Source: Neoscytalidium dimidiatum
Lineage: Eukaryota > Ascomycota > Dothideomycetes > Botryosphaeriales > Botryosphaeriaceae
Direction of reading: 5' to 3'
DNA length: 64,000 bases
Assembly: GCA_037367355.1 (NCBI GenBank)
Contig: CM074696.1
Location: forward strand, 3,038,001-3,102,000
Part shown: positions 23,605 to 33,981 of the stretch, one piece after another
Numbering within the stretch: the stretch's first letter is position 1
Layout of the letters: each line of letters opens with the position of its first letter
Position numbers and translations under genes: made by a program
The notes under the pieces: generated by a model
Seen by the model: only the letters and a program-made list of their open reading frames with translations
Database searches by the model: none
What the model was told of the DNA's origin: nothing

Positions 23605-25049
23605 ATGAAGACTTCCGCCTTCCTCACCCTGGCGACCTCGCTTGGCGTCTACGCTGCGCCGGCTTCGCTCAGGCGTGATACTGCGACCTACGATATCATC
23701 CTGTCCTCCGGCGCCGACGTGGCCGCTGTTCTGTCTCAGCTCGACATCACCGTCGATGACGAGTCAGTCATCAGCACCTACAATAACACTGCCTTCAAGG
23801 TTTGTCTCCCCGCACGATGACGGGCTGTACAAGATCGTGTCTCAGTAATCATGGCGTAGGGATTTTCTGGCACTTTCACCTCTGAGCAAGTCGACAAGCT
23901 CAGCAACATTGCCGAAGTCTCCATTGTGGACTCGGCTTTGGAAGCTACGATCAAGGCCACTCGCTCCAGTGCTCCTTGGGGCCTACAACGCATTTCCCAG
24001 ACCGAGAGCATCTCCAACACGGCTAGCCCGTCGTCGACGTCGTTCACGTACACTTACGACTCGACTGCCCTTGGCGATGGTGTTGACATCTACATTGTGA
24101 ATATCTACGCCCCTTGATATCGGAAGCTACGAGCTAACCATCGCAGGTTGACACTGGTATCCGTACCACCCACACCCAGCTGACTGGCCGTGCTACCTTT
24201 GGATGGTCCGCCTTCACTTCCCGGACTGATGACAATGGTCATGGTAAGTGGTGAAAGCCAAGCAGGCAACAGTTTGCAACAGACTGACCATTGTTAGGAA
24301 CTCACGTTTCCGGCACCTCCGCCGGCAGGACCGTTGGTGTGGCCAGCAATGCCAACCTCATCGCCGTCAAGGTCCTGGACTCTTCCGGATCTGGAAGCTC
24401 CTCTGGCTTGATTGGCGGTCTCGATTATGTCGCCTCCCAGCACGACTCCCGCTCCGGCCAGAGCGGCTTCATTGGCTCCGTCGCCTCTCTGTCTCTTGGC
24501 TTCAACGGTCGCTCCACTGCTGTTGAGAGCGCTCTCATCGCTCTTTCCGATGCGGGCGTCCACATCGCGGTGGCCGCTGGCAACAGCGGTGACGATGCTA
24601 GCAACTATACCCCCGGTTCCCTCGGCGGTTCTGTCAGCAACATCATCTCCGTTGGCGCTTCCAATATCTTGGATGAGGTTGCCTACTTCTCCAACTCCGG
24701 CCCTACTGTTGATGTTTACGCGCCAGGTGTCACCACTTACTCCTCGTATTACAACAGCGACACTGCCTACGCCATTGCGTCTGGCACTTCTATGGCTACT
24801 CCCCACGTCAGTGGCCTCCTAGCTTACTTTCTCGCCGCCGATCCCAGCCTCAACGACCCCGCTACTCTAAAGGCTTACGTCAAGAATCTCGCTGTCTCCG
24901 GTTATCTCACCGAGGGCGATGCCACTGTCACCCCTGGCGGCTCGCTCATCATTGCTCAGAACGGCGCTGCTGGCTCCGCCTCCACCGTCGGGGAGACTAC
25001 GACCGCCGAGGCTGATGGGGAGGTCATCGATCTCGGCGTCTTCTATTAG
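23605..25049 (+). CDS. Secreted subtilisin-like serine protease (S8A, proteinase K type)
   Basis: Four exons (23605-23799, 23860-24096, 24147-24243, 24298-25049; introns 60, 50 and 54 bp) give 426 residues. The signal peptide MKTSAFLTLATSLGVYAAP is followed by an I9 inhibitor propeptide (YDIILSSGADVAAVLSQLDI to about residue 90) that assists folding and is removed. The triad is Asp146 in IVDTGIRTTH, His176 in DDNGHGTHVSG and Ser341 in ASGTSMATPHVSG, with the oxyanion Asn in AAGNSGDD. The spacing is close to proteinase K. The splices all restore these motifs. A tail of about 30 residues rich in Thr/Glu/Gly follows the catalytic domain. It is expected to be an extracellular broad-specificity endopeptidase used in nutrition or host interaction. 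Confidence 0.96.
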
Positions 25050-25620
25050 AGCAGCATTCAGGTCGCCTCTAAATACATGTCTATCCTCTTTCAGCTCTGC
25101 GACTACCGGTGGAACCAGGCTGGATCACTGTCCTTGAATGATGATGAGTGAAGAACAGAAGTACTTATAATTCTTTGCGGTATATGGGAAAGAAAGGAGG
25201 TTTGATAGAGACTTGGTCAATGAAGCTAATGTCTGCTGAGTTGCTTACTCGTGATCCGAAAATATCATGCCCGAAAGTCACGATAATCTATGTGAGATGT
25301 ACTGTTGGGCAGCAGGTCTCAAGTGTGCGGAGACTTGCCGTGAATGAAAGCTCCCGGCCCGCTTATGTCTGGATTCGGATAGCTCTTGTGCTGTGCTATA
25401 CAGCCCTTCGCAATCCAAAACTCGACGAGGAGAGAAGGGCCAGCTTACCCCACATCGTTCAGAACCTAACCTTTCCCCTCACACGTCATTGCGCAGGACC
25501 ATCAGACCCTATATTAAACGGACTTCTCTCATACAGGCTTACTGTCTTCCGAGGATTGCTAATCTTTCGTCACTGAACACCGTCTTGCATTCGGTTGAGA
25601 ACCAATATCCAGAGTAACCA
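25050..25620. other. Intergenic between protease and cupin genes
   Basis: This holds the protease 3' flank and the cupin promoter, about 570 bp. No further gene or clear promoter motif was seen. Confidence 0.55.
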
Positions 25621-26124
25621 ATGGCAACCAGTACGCACATCCCCGCACCCCAGATGCACGTTTTCGGCATCCATCCCTGTCCCTTATCTAACCCCCCGCC
25701 TCCCAACGTGCACGCAATAACAGACCCGAGCGCTGTCATTGTCCGCAATACGCGCCAGCAAGGCGCCAGCACCGTCAAAGGTCCGGCCGCCACGTTCTCT
25801 GGGGACGTGTGGATCGACATGGCGCACCGCGATCCCGACACTATGATGGGAAATGTTATGTTTACACCATGCGCGCGCACGCACTGGCACTCGCACGAAG
25901 GTGGCCAGTTCATCAAGGTTGTCGCCGGCTCCGGATGGCTGTGTGACAGGGGCTGCGCACCCCAGCGACTGCATGTTGGGGATGTCGCCTGGTGCCCGCC
26001 GGGAACGGTGCACTGGCATGGCGCGGATGACGAGAGCTACATGATGCATTTCGTGGTGGCGCATGGCAAGACGGAGTGGATGGAGCCAGTAAGCGACGGA
26101 GAATACAGCCAGAGGAAGGGGTAG
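25621..26124 (+). CDS. Single-domain cupin protein
   Basis: An intronless frame of 167 residues starts at MATSTHIPAP. The cupin barrel carries motif 1 as ARTHWHSHEGGQFIKVVAG (His-x-His with Gln where many cupins have Glu) and motif 2 as GDVAWCPPGTVHWHGA. These supply the usual metal ligands. The pattern resembles the small cupins found beside carboxymuconolactone decarboxylase domains, where Gln at that position is common. Substrate and reaction are unknown. No signal peptide is present. Another reading as a fragment of a larger enzyme is unlikely because start, stop and domain limits agree. Confidence 0.85.
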   Translation: MATSTHIPAPQMHVFGIHPCPLSNPPPPNVHAITDPSAVIVRNTRQQGASTVKGPAATFSGDVWIDMAHRDPDTMMGNVMFTPCARTHWHSHEGGQFIKVVAGSGWLCDRGCAPQRLHVGDVAWCPPGTVHWHGADDESYMMHFVVAHGKTEWMEPVSDGEYSQRKG

Positions 26125-26400
26125 GACAATGGGTGTGTGAGCATGAAGATCGTGGACGGAATCCGGGGATGGTGGTGTATCTACGAAGCTCGATATTCAG
26201 TAATCACCTTCAGCGCATGCAGCTCGAAGGAAAGAATGTCTCCACGCTGAAAAAGACAGCAGTATATAATACATGGCAAACGGAACACAGACCCAACATC
26301 TCTCAGGAATTGATTAGCCGCCGATAACTCTACTACATGTCTAAAGCGTATCATCCGTAATTCGTAGGCTCGTCGAGAGTGGATTCGTGTAGGACATGAT

Positions 26401-27215
26401 TCAAGCCATCATCAAAGTCACTAAGCCAAGAATAGAAATGAACATTTGTGGTATGGCAGACTTCCTCCGTCCTGAGATGCTCGTGACTGGCGACGGCGCT
26501 GGAGCTGTATTATCGCTATTTGTATCTGCCGTAGTGCTCGAGGCGGTGTTTGCGATAGTCATGGTCGTCGTGGTCGTGCTGGATGGATTTTCAGGAGTTC
26601 CTGGCGTGGATATTGGGACAGCTGCGGTGTTACTCGATGAGCTTGGAGAGCTAGGTGTCATGGTAGGACCAGTCCTGACTGCTGATCCTGGCCTTGTGGT
26701 GTTCCAGGAAGGCACGGAAATGCCAGACGCCATAGAACGAGCCTTGCAAATTGGAAATGCAGCACCATTTTCAGGGTACCCGACTCCATTAAATGAGCAG
26801 ACGGCGTCACCGCTAGTGGCAGACGATTGATAACACGACGCGGCAGTCTTGATACCGACAGGGCGGACGCCGCTGAGATTGTCGCTGCAATCGATAGGCT
26901 GACCAACAAAGTTGTCGCAACGGATGATGATATTCGTGGACAGAGAGCTTCCACCACAGTAAGCGCCCGAGGAGGTTGAACAAGTATAAGCGCCCGTAGT
27001 GTCGTTGCTATATTGCTCAGTTTATCAGCACCTTGTTAGACACAACATTGAATGGAGGGTTTGAGAACATTAATATGCATAGGGACAAAGAGCATCATCG
27101 TCTCTGATTTCTTTGAGAGTGCTGATGAGGTCAGATATTCTTACTAGGTGATTTGACTCTGAGAGACCACCGCCATTCCAAGAACAAACACAGCGCAGAG
27201 TAATTTTGAGGCCAT
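26401..27215 (-). CDS. GPI-anchored Cys-rich cell-surface protein (unknown function)
   Basis: Exons 27145-27215 and 26401-27007, with a 137-bp intron, give 225 residues. The signal peptide is MASKLLCAVFVLGMAVVSQS. A Cys-rich domain (about residues 24-130) reads YNDTTGAYTCSTSSGAYCGG, STNIIIRCDNFVGQPIDCSDN and DAVCSFNGVGYPENGAAFP. A Ser/Thr/Pro-rich stalk follows. The C-terminus has a hydrophobic tail (IPQMFISILGLVTLMMA) after a polar stretch, the form of a GPI-attachment signal. I recognise the STNIIIRC pattern from a widespread fungal surface protein family with no assigned function. If processed as predicted, it would be a substrate of the transamidase encoded at the left of this window. Confidence 0.82.
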
Positions 27216-27993
27216 GTCGATGTTTTGGGAAAGAAGATGGAGAGATCTTGAGCGTTGTGAATTAGCTGTAGAGTAGACCAGGACTGCCGGCTTAACATGG
27301 CAACGGTGGCTTCTACAACCAGCTCTTAAGTGGACTGGAGATAATCGAATCCTTGCGTGATTCTTGTCGTAGCCATCATTCCATACAACGTCATGAGCTC
27401 ACCAGCCTCATCGCACGTTCCATCGGTTCGCCGCACGTGCTAATCTTCATTTCAAATCTGGTAAAGGTTCCTGGCGCCTGTCGCTACGCAGATGAGGGGA
27501 AGACATGGCTCCGATGTGATGTTCCGGCCTTCAACAGATGCGCTGCTTGGGCGAAGCTGGTCGAAAGGTGAGTTAGTGACTGACGCTGCTTGCGCTCTGC
27601 TAAAATTAGTAGGAGCTACAATTTAGCATGCTTTGTTGAGGGGCAGAAACTCAAGGCATCTTGTCGTACAGAGCAGCCACCTTCGAGAAGCCAAGGGATT
27701 TTTTCACACCAGGGACCCTCATCCCTCGCTGTAACTTCGTGTAACGCTTCGCCACAGACTGTGGTCACATCTAAGAGTCAAACTTAGGCAACGAGGAGAA
27801 TTTGAGGCGTAAGCTCTTTCTAATGTATACGCTGCAGAATCAACGAGTGCTGTAGTTGAAAGGCAGATATTGAGTATTACTACAACCCTGGCTCCGCTCG
27901 CTAGGCTCATCATCAGTACATGCAGAACAACGTTGCTCTGCAGTATCCTCACCCTCAGTGTGCATCAGCACCACGTGACAAAGACTACTACTG
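27216..27993. other. Intergenic, no gene seen
   Basis: This is the promoter of the GPI-anchored protein gene plus the 3' flank of the BBC1-like gene, about 780 bp. Short frames on both strands have no supporting features. Confidence 0.55.
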
Positions 27994-30900
27994 TTAGGTA
28001 GCAATATCCCAACCGACCCAATCCCTACCCATAACCCTCCAGACCCTCACTTCACCGCTTCTGAGATCAGCCATGCGGAAGCTCTCGGCCTTGACCTTTT
28101 TACTCTCACGACCTTGCTCGAAGGCCTTGATCTTCTTCTTGGTGCCATCCCACTCGATGACAACTCCGACGTGATCTGGCTTGCCAACTTCCATCTTGTA
28201 CTTGGCATGCATAGCACCGTGTTTGCCTTCGAATTTTGCGTTACGCAACGAAATGATGTCTCCCGGGCGAATCTCGTCATGCTGTTGAACCGAAGCGTTG
28301 GCCAAGTTTGCATACACCAGAGCCCCGTACGCGCGGGTTCCGACCGGCAGCAGGGCAGAGGCCAAAGGCCTAAGGAGTTCGTAAACAAGAGCTTGAGGGG
28401 TGCCATCACCAATCGTAGAGTTTTGCTTTGCATTCACGTCTTCCGAGATGCGCCGGCCATATTGCTCGTAGGCAGCCTCCAGCTGATCTTGCCTCAACTT
28501 CTGGGGCGGGGGCTCGTGCCGCTGTTCCAGTGTCGCGCTAACAGGCTCACGCGGGTCAAAGCGGACCGTAACGACTGTTTGCGAGTAGTCCTGGAACAGG
28601 ACATATACATCCTTTTGCACGATGGTCCTGCCCCCGCGCTTAGTAGTGGTAGATTCTTCGATCTCAAAAAGCACATCCTTCCGGTTTTGGAAGATGGGAG
28701 GAGGCGTGTTTGGCTGTGTCCACCATTGACTAGCTTGGCCTAAATCGACATCATTGGCAATGTGTCCATGGTCAATCGAGGGACGTGACTGGTCCATTGA
28801 TCGACGCGATCCAAGGGTCCGGTCAACATCCAATGACTTGCGACTTGTCTGCATCGAGCTGCGCGGCGGAGACAAGGGTGTCTCAAATGGCTCCTCCAGC
28901 TGTCCAGCAAGCTCCTGATGAGCTGGTGTAGGAACAGGAGCCTGGCTCATTCTCTTGCTCATTCTCCGGGGAGGAGGGCTCTGGTAGATTTCTTCCTCGT
29001 CATCATCCTCTTCGGGCACTGTGGGCTCTTGCGTAGCCACGGACGGTGGGACAGAGGGAGGCGGAGGTGCAGCACGAGATGTCGGAGCGCCGTATCGATA
29101 TGGGTCATATTCATCATCGTCGTCGGTGGGGGACGTTGGAGCATGCGGAGGGGGCGGCGGGGCGCCTCTTGGAGCATCAATTGATTCCCGAGGCGGCGGT
29201 AGAGGCACACCCCTAGAAGCATCGACGGAGTCTCGGGGCGGTGGAGGAGGCATACCTCGGGGTGCGTCCATCGACTCCCGAGGTGGGGGTGGTGGCGCTC
29301 CTCTAGGAGCATCCACCGATTGTCTGGATGGAGGAGGTTGTTGTGGAGGAGGCGGAGGAACTGCACGTGGAGCACCCGTGGGCACAGGAGGTGGGCCTGT
29401 GACAGGAGAGCCTGCCAAAGTGCTATCATCGTAGCTTTGCTCCCTGGCATGAGCCTTCAAGGCATCTTTGTGAGTAGCCCCAGAAGCAATGTCAGTATCG
29501 TAATCCCCCTCGTACTCGGTTTCACCCTCCATATCGTCACGAGGACTAAGACGAGGTGAAAGAATGTCCTTGGCAGAGCCTCTTGAAGGAGGGGCTGCTG
29601 CGGGAGGCGGCGGCGGTGGAGCCCTGGAGCCAGCGGTCGGCGACATGACGGGGCTAGAAACACCTGGGATCGGTGGTACAGGGCGACTTGCTCTTTTGTC
29701 CGAGGAGGTTGACGGCCGAGAGGGAATTGACGGAGATGTGGGTTCTTCAGCGCGATGCTGCGGAGGTGACTGAGGGACAGGCGGAGGAGGTCCTCTCACG
29801 GGCAGCTCGTTCCCGGCGCCGGCAATGTCATCCTCAGAATCAGAGTCCGGAGAATGTGGTCTTGCTGCCGGCGGAGGAGGTCCCGGTCGAGCTGCTGTAA
29901 ATTAGCAAGTGGTCTAATGCTAGCGATCTGCATTTACATACACTCAGCAGGAACTGGCGGGGGAACCGGGCGCTCAGCAGCTGGCGCCGGAGGCGGAACA
30001 GGCCGATCTGGAAGATAGTCAGTGTGCGGAACTCCCTGAAATGGGGAGATGACAGCAGCTTCGGTCCCAGCACAACCTACTGAGAACCCCAAAGGCAAAC
30101 CTTGGCTCAAATGTTCCATCAAAGGGCCAATTACTCGAAGAGCTTGATTGCCTGAACAATGAGGTCCTCCTAGGTCGATGCGTGGCACCAACAGCTCGTC
30201 GACGGATCTGAAACCTACCCTGAGACGCATGTGAAGGAGCCGTCACTGGCTCTTCAATTTTGATGTCCTCAACGTCGGGCATGTTGTCCGCGTCGTGATC
30301 TCTGGTAATGGGATGCGCGGAATCACCCTCCTTCTCCACTGCCATTTCGGTATCTTCAGACTCCGGACTACGCACCTGAGGCATGCCCATTCCCGGAATG
30401 GGAATCATTGGCACACGTTGAGCAGCAGCAGGAGGAGACTGCTCAGATTCGCGGTGACTATCAATGGACTTGCGCTCCGTTCCGATACTACTCTTCTTGG
30501 GTGGCGGCTTCATACCAGGCATGGGCATGCCAAACATGCCTGCCATGCCCATGCCACCACTCATCTTGGCCATCCTCTCTCTTAGTTCCATGCGCCTTCT
30601 GGTCTCCTCATCGATTTCCTCCTCTTCCTCTTCTTCAGTTGCGTCCTCTTCATCGCCGACCTCAGGCTCGTGAGCAGGCGCTGCGGGAGCCCTAGGCACG
30701 GCTTTGCTACGAGCCTTTTCCTCATCATCTTCAACCGTTGTGGAGGAGCCCTCGGCATCTTCAGTGGTTTCGCCAGCAGCAGACTGATCAGCTTCATTGC
30801 CATCGCTGAAAGGTTCACGCTCTTGATGGCGAGCCTCGGGAGACTTTGGATGGTGGGAATGGCGCTTTTTCGCCTGGGCCTGAGCATCCTCCAGCTCCCC

Positions 30901-31866
30901 GCCCTCCGTCGTTTCGGATTGAACGTCTTTTTCATGCGACTCGATGCGCTTCTTGGGGGGACGCTTGGGCTTTTCCTTGTGTGCTGCTTCCGCCTGCCGA
31001 GCAGCCTGTTCCATCTGCTGTTTTTGCAAAAGCGCGATCCGCTCCTTCAGGGTTTGCGGTTTGGGTGCTTCCTCTTCATCTTCAACGGGAGCCGCGGCGC
31101 CAGCAGCACCAGCTCTTTCGGAAGCCTCTTCATCCTGCACCTGGCGCTCGGCAAATTCCGGATCCTCTTCGCGCCTATATATTTTTGGGGCTACCGGCTC
31201 CCGGGGAGGCGGCACGTAAGCGTCGCGGCTGGGGGGCGGCGCGACGAATGGCTTCTTGACGAAGCCGCTGGCTGGACCAGCGGGTTTGAACGGCGCGATG
31301 GGGGTGGCAGAGGCCTTGTTGAAGGCCGCAATACGATCTTTGAAGGACTGCGGTTTCTCGGCAACAGGCGGAGGTGGCGACTTACTGCCTGAAGCGGGAG
31401 CAGCGGGAGGAGGAGCAGGCTTCGATGCCCTGGGAAGCGGAGGCTGCTCAGGAGACCTGGGAGCGGCAGCAGGCGGAGGCGATTGTGGAGGTACTGGACG
31501 TTCCTCTCGCGGCGGCTCGGGCTCCGCTGCTGCCTGAACGGCGGGGGGCTGCTCTTTGGGTTCGGGCTGCTCGGAAAGGTCCTCCGCTGGCGGCTGCTCT
31601 TGCGGAGCAGGCGCAGAGGGCGGAGGCGGAGGGCGTGAGGCGCGATTCGGGCGTGGAGGAGGGGCGGGCTCGTAGCGCTCGACGAAGTTCTTGGGGAACA
31701 GACCGTCCGTCTTGGTGCCATTGGGGTCAGAGTACTCGCCAACATACCAGTCTGCGTCCTCCTCGGCAGTGACAGTGATGATGGCACCCTCGGGGAAGGA
31801 CAGATCGTCCTCGTGGCCGGAATTGTACTCGTAGAGGGCCTTGACCTTGAACGGGGGAGCAGCCAT
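27994..31866 (-). CDS. BBC1: SH3 actin-patch protein BBC1/MTI1-like
   Basis: Exons 30219-31866, 29942-30076 and 27994-29894 (introns 142 and 47 bp) give 1227 residues. An N-terminal SH3 domain (about residues 5-67) has ALYEYNSGHEDDLSF, the WYVGEY tryptophan region and GLFPKNFVE. The centre is Pro-rich with acidic and coiled-coil-prone stretches, including DEETRRRMELRERMAKMSGG and a Gly/Met-rich segment. Four 15-residue Pro-rich repeats follow. The C-terminal domain of about 230 residues (from FQNRKDVLFEIEE to the end) matches the BBC1/AIM3 C-terminal module. In yeast the protein binds type I myosin and restrains Arp2/3-driven actin assembly at endocytic sites. The 142-bp intron could hide an alternative acceptor. 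The gene is divergent from RTR1 with 494 bp between starts. Confidence 0.9.
29139..29320 (-). repeat. Four tandem 45-bp units in the BBC1-like gene
   Basis: Four adjacent 15-codon units encode variants of S-(V/M/I)-D-A-(P/S)-R-G-x-P-x-P-P-P-R-E. They form a Pro-rich ligand array such as SH3 domains bind. Limits are approximate to a few bases. Confidence 0.85.
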
Positions 31867-32360
31867 GACGACAGCGGAGCAGCGCGGGGGCGCTGCGGCG
31901 ACGGCGCTTCGGATGGAACGGGGTGTCAGAAGCCCTGGCGGCAGCGGGGCCGGAGGGGCGTCGTCGCAAGAGCTGGCGCGGTGGTCGAGCGGTGCGACGG
32001 GGCGGCGAGAGCAGGAGCGGGTGTGGAGGTGGTTTGCTGGCGGGGCATTGCGTCAGCGGACAAGCTTGGGCTGCAGCGCAGAAGGCGGGTGAGGGAGAGG
32101 GAGGCAGCGTACTGCAAGTGCTTGGGCGGGCGCGGACAGCTCAAAGCATGCCAGCGCGCGACGAGGAGAGCTTGGGAGAGCGGCACGGGAGGGGAGGCGA
32201 AGGCTGAGTGACGCTGCTTCGTACTTCGGCCGGGGGTGATTGAGGAGGGCGGCCCCAGCACTGCTTTCGGTTTCATACGACAGCGCACAGTGCCAACGCG
32301 CCCGCTCCGCCCCAAGCTACATATCACGATCATCAACCCCGTCGCCCTACCCGTTTGCTC
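31867..32360. promoter_or_regulatory. Divergent promoter region between BBC1-like and RTR1 genes
   Basis: The two start codons are 494 bp apart on opposite strands, so this stretch must serve both genes. It is GC-rich near the BBC1 side. No TATA box stands out. Confidence 0.55.
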
Positions 32361-33299
32361 ATGGCGCCGCCCAAATTTGACGGCAGCGCCCTGCCCAAGT
32401 CGATCCTCAAGAAGATCCACGCGCCCGCAGCTGAGCGCCCGCCGCCTGCAGCCAGCGCGCCACCCCGGCAGCCGAGTCAAGCGCAGCAGCAAGAGCCGCA
32501 GGCCGCGCGCGACAAGCGAAACCGCGAGATAGCCCTCTACCATGCCCACCTGATCCAGCAGCAGAAGGACGTCGAGGCCCAGATTCTCGATGCCATCGTG
32601 CAGCTGATCGACTTCCCGTCCTCTCCGGACGCGGATCCAATGAGCCCGTCGCACGATGACGCGTCAATGTTCAAGGCCCTGATAACAAACTTCCAGCCTT
32701 CAGATTACGACTCGCTGTTGGAGGAGCGCAAGTGCGCCGACAAGTGCGGCTATGTGCTCTGCCCCAACAGGCCCAAGGTCGATGCTAATGCCGGCAAGAA
32801 CAAGTTTATCATCAAGGGCCGCCATCTCCAGGTCGTTCCCCGCGGCAAGCTCGAGCTGTGGTGCTCTGACGACTGCGCCCGCAGGGCCTTGTTCGTCAAG
32901 GTCCAGCTGAATGAGGAGCCGGCCTGGCTTAGGAGAGCAGGAGTCGTTCCCCAGCTCGAACTGATGCCCGAGAGACCACGAAGCAGCCGCCCGCCAGACT
33001 TAAACGCCGTCATGTCTGGACTTTCGCTAGACACAACAGAGCCAAGTGCCTGGGCAAAGTCAACTACGGATGCTCAGAGCTTGGACAGAGCCATGGCAGA
33101 TCTAGCACTTGAAAGAGGCGAGAATACCATGTCTGCCAGACCATCCGGCTTGCTCAAAGATCGCGTGCACGAAAACAGACACTTATCGGCTCCAAGCGCA
33201 CCTCACACAGCTGAACATTTGTCCATCGAAGGCTATGAGCCGCGTTTAGGCACAAAGAATGGCATTGAAAGAGACGAGGATGGAGACTGGATCCTGTGA
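32361..33299 (+). CDS. RTR1: RNA polymerase II CTD phosphatase RTR1/RPAP2 family
   Basis: An intronless frame from MAPPKFDGSALPK encodes 312 residues. The zinc-binding RTR1 domain shows Cys125, Cys129 and Cys134 in RKCADKCGYVLCP and the second pair Cys168 and Cys172 in ELWCSDDCARRALF. RTR1/RPAP2 acts on Ser5-phosphorylated RNA polymerase II C-terminal repeats and in polymerase nuclear import (family knowledge). The N-terminus is Pro/Ala-rich with a Lys/Arg patch; the C-terminal third looks disordered and ends in RDEDGDWIL. The ATG at 32361 is preferred because the frame upstream has no other ATG. An AATAAA hexamer overlaps the last base of the stop codon. Confidence 0.93.
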   Translation: MAPPKFDGSALPKSILKKIHAPAAERPPPAASAPPRQPSQAQQQEPQAARDKRNREIALYHAHLIQQQKDVEAQILDAIVQLIDFPSSPDADPMSPSHDDASMFKALITNFQPSDYDSLLEERKCADKCGYVLCPNRPKVDANAGKNKFIIKGRHLQVVPRGKLELWCSDDCARRALFVKVQLNEEPAWLRRAGVVPQLELMPERPRSSRPPDLNAVMSGLSLDTTEPSAWAKSTTDAQSLDRAMADLALERGENTMSARPSGLLKDRVHENRHLSAPSAPHTAEHLSIEGYEPRLGTKNGIERDEDGDWIL

Positions 33300-33981
33300 A
33301 TAAAAAAAAGGGGGGGAACCATACCTCACCTATAGTGACTGCCGTATCTGACACTAAATACTCTCCATGTCGAGAAGTAGCTCATCTTCTGAGCTCCTAG
33401 GCCACCGAAGTACTCAGGACGAATCCACGGGCCTCTGACTCGGAGCTGTATCCGCATTGCTGCATCCGTACACATGAGGCCAAAGATGGGACGCCCGGAA
33501 TTGCGGGTGCCCCGGTGCCAATGGTTCTGATTAGCACGGGTGGTGACCTGCTCAGGTCTCAGGTGATGCTACACGATGAATGATAGCACAGACCAAGCCA
33601 GGACTTGATAGGAGGGAGGAGAGAAGGAAGGTGCATTCGACCGTATGGTCTCCTGTCTTGTGACCGAAGATTTCTGGATGTGCACTTCGGCTGATGCTAG
33701 GGGTATGATGACTCTCCTCTAGCACATTTCAAGAAAAAAATAGCGTCAATCGAAAAGAAAAAAAATTCGCTGCTGCAATTTGACATCTGGGAATGTGGTC
33801 TCTCGTAGAAGAGAGTCGTTGTTTGACTTGTTGCCTCAGGCATGATGTAAATCGGTGGATCGGCGATTCGGCAAAATGCCTCGCGACATCTCGAAGATCT
33901 CGTCGCTGCCGAAGACCACCGCCTGGCTGTGCCATCTCTCCAAAGCTGCTTTGGCGGCAACGACAGTTGGACAACCTCATA
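33300..33981. other. Intergenic between RTR1 and MRP51 genes
   Basis: This 680-bp stretch holds the RTR1 3' flank and the MRP51 promoter. From 33793 the MRP51 frame stays open upstream of its preferred start. No other gene is seen. Confidence 0.55.

Noticed and set aside
30670..31392. 240-codon plus-strand frame
   Set aside because: It is antisense to the well-supported BBC1-like gene, whose SH3 domain and splice structure are clear.
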